Shown here in pieces: positions 60,250 to 64,000 of a stretch of DNA of 64,000 bases. Every line of letters starts with the position of its first letter. Position 1 is the first letter of the stretch. The notes beneath the pieces were generated by a model. It did not search any database, had not been told where the DNA came from, and was given only the letters and a program-made list of their open reading frames with translations. A program made the position numbers and the translations under genes. Source of the stretch: UBA969 sp041694635 (GTDB lineage Bacteria; Planctomycetota; Planctomycetia; Gemmatales; Gemmataceae); NCBI GenBank assembly GCA_041694635.1, contig JBDNHI010000103.1, forward strand, positions 1-64,000, given 5' to 3'.

Positions 60250-62055
60250 GTGCTTGGACCAATTTTTGATCGTGAATGGTATATTTTACCCCGTCGGCCA
60301 AGGCACATTCCCACTCGAATTGCCTACCTTGGCATTCTTTGGGTCATTGCTGTCACCGCTTGGCTTTCTACGGGGCTGTGGCAAAAACCTGCCACTCTAG
60401 GCGAAACTGCTAGGCTAGGCCCTCTTCTTTTTCAGATTATTTCCATTGTTCAACTTACCTTCCTACTCTTTTTTAGTGCCCTTTCTTCTGCGAGTGCGGT
60501 TGCCCTCGAAAAAGATCGACGCACTTTTATTCTTCTCCTCATTACCGACCTACGAGACCGCGAAATCGTTCTAGGCAAAATTTTTGGCAGCCTCCTTCCC
60601 ATCGTTTTTCTCCTTGCGGGCTCTGCTCCTATTCTTGCTTCGCTTTTACTCCTTGGTGGTATTGCACCTTTTCAAGTTCTTCAATCTCTCGTTATTCTTG
60701 CCGCCACCTCTCTTGTTTCTGGCTCAATAGGTGGCCTTGTTGCACTTTGGCGCGAGAAAACTTTTCAGGCCCTTGCCCTTACTACACTTATCCTTGTCCT
60801 CTACCTTGGTTTGATTCGGGTCATTGCTTTTCTCCCAGGTTTAAATTCAGATGCTGCTATCTTCCTCCAAGAAAGGCTTGATCCTTTTCTTGCGCTTGGT
60901 ACCGTACTAGATCCTCTTTCCTCTTCTCAATCTTCGCTTTCTGCTCCTTATGCTTACGCTATTCTTATGGTTATCTTTTCCCTTTTTATAAATACTTATG
61001 GAATGTTTAAACTCCGCATTTGGAATCCGAGTGGCGAGCCTATTATGCAATGCGAAGCACCCGATAACGCTTCCCTCGAAGAATCGGACCGCGCTCAAGC
61101 TCACGCCGCCCCAGGCCACACCCGTAGGGTACAAGGGAACCCTATCTTTTGGCGCGAAGTCTTTACTCGGGCCTATGGCAGAAAACCTATCCTTATTAAA
61201 CTTGCCTATGCTTTTGCCCTATCTCTTATTTGCTTCGCTGCCCTTAGGCCTTTGTTCCTCGATCAGGAAAAAGCTGTTTTCTTTGCCGCTTATGGCTTAA
61301 TTCCAGTTACCGTTCTTAGTCTTTTGCTAATCGCTGCTCAGGCTGCTACCTCGATTACTTCCGAACGCGATACAGGCGCTTTAGATTTACTCTTGGTTAC
61401 CGATCTTTCCCCCCAAGAGTTTATCTTTGGCAAACTTGGTGGCATTCTTTGGAATACCAAAGAATATATCGTTCCACCTTTTCTGCTTGCTGCTCTTTAT
61501 GGCTACTATGGTTTCCTTGCTACACCACCGGCGAACCAACAACAACTTGCACCTATGATGAACCTTACTTCTTTTATTTGTTTAATTGCTGGCTTTGCTG
61601 TATTGCAATCCTTTGCGATGGTGCTGGGTATTCATGTTGCCCTTCGTAATCAAAACAGTAGGCTTGCAATATTAAACACCTTGGGAACTATTTTTTTCCT
61701 GACTGCTGGCACGCTTATTACTATTTCCTTGATCTTGATTAATGGCAAGTTCGAATATCAGTGGGCTAGTTTTATCTTTTTCCTTGCGGCTGGCATCGGC
61801 GGTCTTTGGTGGGTTTTGAATGGCGACCGGCCTTCCCCTGCACTTACTCTTGCTAGTTGGTTAAGCCCTTTAAGTGTTTTTTATGGAATCGCAAATGCAT
61901 TGGTTGCCAAGCCTGGTTCTCAGGAATCTGCGGATCCTGTTTTATCTTTTATGGTTTTAGGTGGGGCCTTTGCCTTTACGATTGCTGCTATGTTAGTCCC
62001 TTTATTAAGCGAATTTGATATCGCTTTGGGGCGGACAAGTGGCGGGGCGGATTAG
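60250..62055 (+). CDS. ABC-2-type transporter permease
   Basis: 601 residues from GTG 60250, supported by GGGGG 5 nt upstream; TTG 60238 is an alternative. About twelve hydrophobic helices arranged as two ABC-2-like halves: ALEKDRRTFILLLITDLRDR and, in the second half, SERDTGALDLLLVTDLSPQE are the related loops that follow helix 2 in each half. The central loop (about 260-310) is hydrophilic. No ATPase gene adjoins. Substrate unknown; fused permeases of this type are frequent in planctomycetes. Confidence 0.8.
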   Translation: MLGPIFDREWYILPRRPRHIPTRIAYLGILWVIAVTAWLSTGLWQKPATLGETARLGPLLFQIISIVQLTFLLFFSALSSASAVALEKDRRTFILLLITDLRDREIVLGKIFGSLLPIVFLLAGSAPILASLLLLGGIAPFQVLQSLVILAATSLVSGSIGGLVALWREKTFQALALTTLILVLYLGLIRVIAFLPGLNSDAAIFLQERLDPFLALGTVLDPLSSSQSSLSAPYAYAILMVIFSLFINTYGMFKLRIWNPSGEPIMQCEAPDNASLEESDRAQAHAAPGHTRRVQGNPIFWREVFTRAYGRKPILIKLAYAFALSLICFAALRPLFLDQEKAVFFAAYGLIPVTVLSLLLIAAQAATSITSERDTGALDLLLVTDLSPQEFIFGKLGGILWNTKEYIVPPFLLAALYGYYGFLATPPANQQQLAPMMNLTSFICLIAGFAVLQSFAMVLGIHVALRNQNSRLAILNTLGTIFFLTAGTLITISLILINGKFEYQWASFIFFLAAGIGGLWWVLNGDRPSPALTLASWLSPLSVFYGIANALVAKPGSQESADPVLSFMVLGGAFAFTIAAMLVPLLSEFDIALGRTSGGAD

Positions 62056-62203
62056 TGCTTTGGCGTTGTGGCTAATGCGAATGGCAGTTCTTGCCGATAA
62101 AACATAAATACTTCTTTTATTTTCTTGGAAAGAAAGTTCTTTCCTATTCCTTGCTTTTTGCCATTGGCTGGGGTTAAGGGATAAGAAGAAAGTAAGAGAA
62201 TTG

Positions 62204-62276
62204 GCCCCGGTAGCTCAGTCGGTAGAGCAGCTGACTCTTAATCAGCTTGTCGTAGGTTCGATCCCTACTCGGGGCA
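62204..62276 (+). tRNA. tRNA-Lys (anticodon CTT)
   Basis: 73 nt. Acceptor GCCCCGG/TCGGGGC with a G-U pair, discriminator A; D-arm GCTC/GAGC; anticodon stem GCTGA/TCAGC with loop CTCTTAA, anticodon CTT; T-arm GTAGG-TTCGATC-CCTAC. The 3' half overlaps the antisense integrase remnant. Confidence 0.97.
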
Positions 62277-62577
62277 TTCGTTGTTTCTGCAATTCCTCGA
62301 CAATTCCCGCTAAAACCTCAATATTACCCTCAATTTCAATCAATTCTTGAACTTCTGCGAACATTTCTGAACCGCCCCGATGCGTCGGATTTTGCGTTGT
62401 TTTTACATCGTGTGCGTCGGATTTTGCGTTGTTTTTTTTAACCCCTAATGAGTCGATATCGGGTTTATTAATAAGGTTAGGTGTACAAGTAACCCCAACT
62501 GCCTTGGCAAAGTGAGTATCTGTAACTTGGAGGTAATGCCCAATAGCTATGGCGGGGGTGTTGCCTACCCAAACCAA
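62242..62577 (-). pseudogene. C-terminal remnant of a tyrosine integrase at tRNA-Lys
   Basis: 111 codons. The start, VWVGNTPAIAIGHYLQVTDT, then HFAKA, matches the last catalytic block of planctomycete phage-type integrases, including the Tyr nucleophile in HYLQVTD. The tail ends PRVGIEPTTS inside the 3' half of tRNA-Lys, the usual end when an integrase gene abuts its own attachment site. The Arg, Lys and His active-site blocks and the whole N-terminal domain are missing. The sequence upstream (62578-62852) does not encode them in any frame. It is the scar of an excised or decayed element. Confidence 0.75.
62381..62436. repeat. 24-bp direct repeat pair in the integrase remnant
   Basis: TGCGTCGGATTTTGCGTTGT plus TTTT occurs at 62381-62404 and again at 62413-62436, 8 bp apart. 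The unit is 32 bp, so it is not a multiple of three and shifts the reading frame. Confidence 0.75.
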
Positions 62578-62852
62578 ATGCGATTTAATCTAAAAATGGA
62601 AACGGTGGCAAATACTATTGGCCGCACATTATTGAGTCTGGATTGAGTCTGGTCGGCGAAGTACCGGTGCTAAAAAGCGAATTCAACTGGGCTTGATGAT
62701 TACCTGATTGGCGAAATTAAATTTGCCAACCAAGGAGATTGGCGCTCCTAAGATTAGACACCTGGTGTTCACAGATGACAAAAAGTGCCAGATTGAATAG
62801 CTAAGGCAGGCCCCGTTTTGGCCAACTGCGTAAGTCCTAAATGATTGTACTA
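62578..62852. other. Gene-free DNA beside the integrase remnant
   Basis: No open frame with protein-like content. Probably what remains of the integrated element's right part or of the integrase N-terminus, degraded beyond recognition. Confidence 0.4.
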
Positions 62853-63362
62853 TCAACTTTTCAGCAGTTCTAAATATGAAGCTGAAACTAATTGATCTGG
62901 CAAAAGCTTTAATCTATCTAAAAGGTTTTGAGCAATAGTTTCGCCCAAGGCTGCCGTTTCATTTTCACCTAGCACGACTTCGATTTCAAGGAAGTCCCCT
63001 AATCCCTCTACCTGATCTAAATGAATTCGAGTTTGCCCAGAAAGATAAAGAGTTCGCTTCTTAATAACGGTGCCAAGAATGCCAAAGGCAGAGTCAAGAA
63101 CCAGCTTAAGAGAATCGGGATTCGGAGTAGGAGAGATATTATAGTTGGAAAGTTTGGGGCCAGCAAGGCTAGGCCTTTGATAGTAAATTAATTCACCCTT
63201 TGATTGCGAAAAAGTACGAAGTTTAAGAAAACCAGTGGTGCAATTAAAGAAGGTATCTTGCTGAAAGAGTAGGAAAGGGCCGGAATCTGCAAGGGCTGCA
63301 ACTTGAATAGCAAGGTCATTGAAATTTGATATTCGTGCTTTAATCTCGATGTTTCTAGCCAT
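62853..63362 (-). CDS. CYTH-domain protein (class IV adenylate cyclase-like)
   Basis: 169 residues from ATG 63362, which gives the standard start MARNIEIKARISNFNDLAIQ. CYTH fold: the first strand NIEIKAR keeps the central Glu and Lys of the ExExK motif, but the first Glu is Asn. FFNCTTGFLKLRTF, IKKRTLYLSGQTRIHLDQVE and GDFLEIEVVL supply the remaining beta-tunnel residues. CYTH proteins hydrolyse triphosphates or make cAMP; this group (CyaB-like) could be a thiamine-triphosphatase or adenylate cyclase, not distinguishable here. Confidence 0.88.
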   Translation of the reverse strand: MARNIEIKARISNFNDLAIQVAALADSGPFLLFQQDTFFNCTTGFLKLRTFSQSKGELIYYQRPSLAGPKLSNYNISPTPNPDSLKLVLDSAFGILGTVIKKRTLYLSGQTRIHLDQVEGLGDFLEIEVVLGENETAALGETIAQNLLDRLKLLPDQLVSASYLELLKS

Positions 63363-63596
63363 TTTAGTTACCAAAAGCGCCGTTAAATCAAAAGGTATTT
63401 TTATCAAGGTTGTGATGTTAAGCTATAAAAGAATTGGGGGATTAAGATTAATTTAAAGATTAAGTTAGGAACTGAGAAAGGTTTTATTTGCCTTTGCCTA
63501 GGACCACCTATAGGATATTAATAAGGTTCTTTCTACTCTCCCAAAGCACAATAAGGAAGGCATTCAGCCGCCAACCTTAATTGGAGTTTTATACCC

Positions 63597-64000
63597 GTGA
63601 CTCCCCGCGAGATCTTAGCTCACATCCGTGAAAAAGAAGTGAGAGCAATAGATCTAAGATTTATGGACTTCCCCGGTCTTTGGAAGCATTTTACCATCCC
63701 AGCAACTGCTCTATGCGAATCGACTTTCGAAGAAGGTCTTGGGTTCGATGGTGCAAGTATGCGAGGTTGGCAAACCATTAATGAATCCGACATGGTTGTA
63801 ATGCCTGTACCCGAGACAGCGTTTCTTGATCCATTTGCAAAGGAAAAGACGCTGACAATGATATGCAATATTCAAGACCCGTTAACCCGAGAAGATTACA
63901 CCAGGGATCCGCGAAATGTCGCAAGGAAAGCGACGAATTATATGAAGGCATCGGGGATTTGTGATACCGCCTACTTTGGTCCGAAAATTGAATTCTTCGT
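63597..64000 (+). CDS. glnA: Glutamine synthetase type I, N-terminal part
   Basis: Open to the window edge; 134 codons visible from GTG 63597 with GGAG about 10 nt upstream. The beta-Grasp domain has VRAIDLRFMDFPGLWKHFTI and the conserved EEGLGFDGASMRGWQTINES latch-loop region, then MVVMPVPETAFLDPF. The visible end (AYFGPKIEFF) approaches the first metal-binding Glu. Makes glutamine from glutamate and ammonia. Regulation cannot be judged from the part present. Confidence 0.93.
   Translation, partial: MTPREILAHIREKEVRAIDLRFMDFPGLWKHFTIPATALCESTFEEGLGFDGASMRGWQTINESDMVVMPVPETAFLDPFAKEKTLTMICNIQDPLTREDYTRDPRNVARKATNYMKASGICDTAYFGPKIEFF

Noticed and set aside
1..64000. CRISPR arrays, intact insertion sequences, rRNA operons, tRNA-Sec or sel genes
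   Set aside because: None found by reading both strands. Selenocysteine machinery, if present, lies elsewhere in the genome.

Overview
The window looks like a chromosomal segment of a planctomycete, probably from the Gemmata/Gemmatales side. It is AT-rich, roughly 40 % G+C by eye. The evidence is the protein families: two DUF1559 prepilin-like proteins, a DUF1549/DUF1553 plus DUF1501 pair, a Tat-exported Gfo/Idh/MocA oxidoreductase, planctomycete-type lipoproteins, a broken extracellular protein with an LExR/LEPR-like start, an ECF sigma factor next to a membrane alpha-2-macroglobulin, and a tyrosine-integrase tail of the kind found in this phylum. No rRNA, CRISPR array or intact insertion sequence is visible.

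Layout. 1-1200 is decayed accessory DNA: a truncated surface-protein gene, a fragment of a REP-associated (Y1/RAYT-type) transposase and three copies of a roughly 20-bp REP-like repeat. 1201-8016 holds a solute-binding lipoprotein, FHA protein, mutY, a TlpA-like lipoprotein, a BON-domain protein and a lipoprotein. 8254-15247 holds a candidate selenocysteine peroxiredoxin-like gene, a stand-alone sigma region 1.1 protein, an ECF sigma factor and a 1830-residue anti-sigma/alpha-2-macroglobulin fusion. 15648-20103 holds ppdK, a broken DUF1559 gene with its lipoprotein partner, and a CDGSH protein. 20169-25423 is a minus-strand cluster (guaA, dapF, DUF374 acyltransferase, DUF2752, lipoprotein; proC separately). 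25571-40024 holds a sugar-porter MFS, a UPF0173 hydrolase, a giant AsmA-like protein, an SLBB export lipoprotein, a Bax-inhibitor-like protein, DUF1549/1553 plus DUF1501, and a HEAT-like exported protein. 40044-41801 is leuA with a complete transcription attenuator. 43274-44732 is MlaE permease plus methyltransferase. 45161-50785 is ffh-rpsP-trmD-rplS-yraN-tyrS-PPTase-tRNA-Arg. 51076-56911 holds a second candidate selenoprotein, a two-component system whose kinase has an in-frame TAG, an intact DUF1559 gene and a glycosyltransferase. 56943-64000 holds an SH3 protein, pgi, an ABC-2 permease, tRNA-Lys with an integrase tail, a CYTH protein and the start of glnA.

Main discoveries. (1) Two unrelated thioredoxin-fold genes (8254-8787 and 51076-52449) each contain one in-frame TGA at the position of the redox-active cysteine. 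Each TGA is followed at 25-33 nt by a hairpin with an 8-nt loop of the form G-N-U-U-N-U-U-G, which fits the published bacterial SECIS rules. This suggests the organism makes selenoproteins. (2) leuA is preceded by a promoter, an 18-codon leader peptide with six leucine codons, an antiterminator and an intrinsic terminator: a full leucine attenuator, with a nearly leaderless leader peptide. Two other genes also carry in-frame stops (TAA in a DUF1559 gene, TAG in a histidine kinase). These do not fit selenocysteine and are read as mutations or sequence errors.
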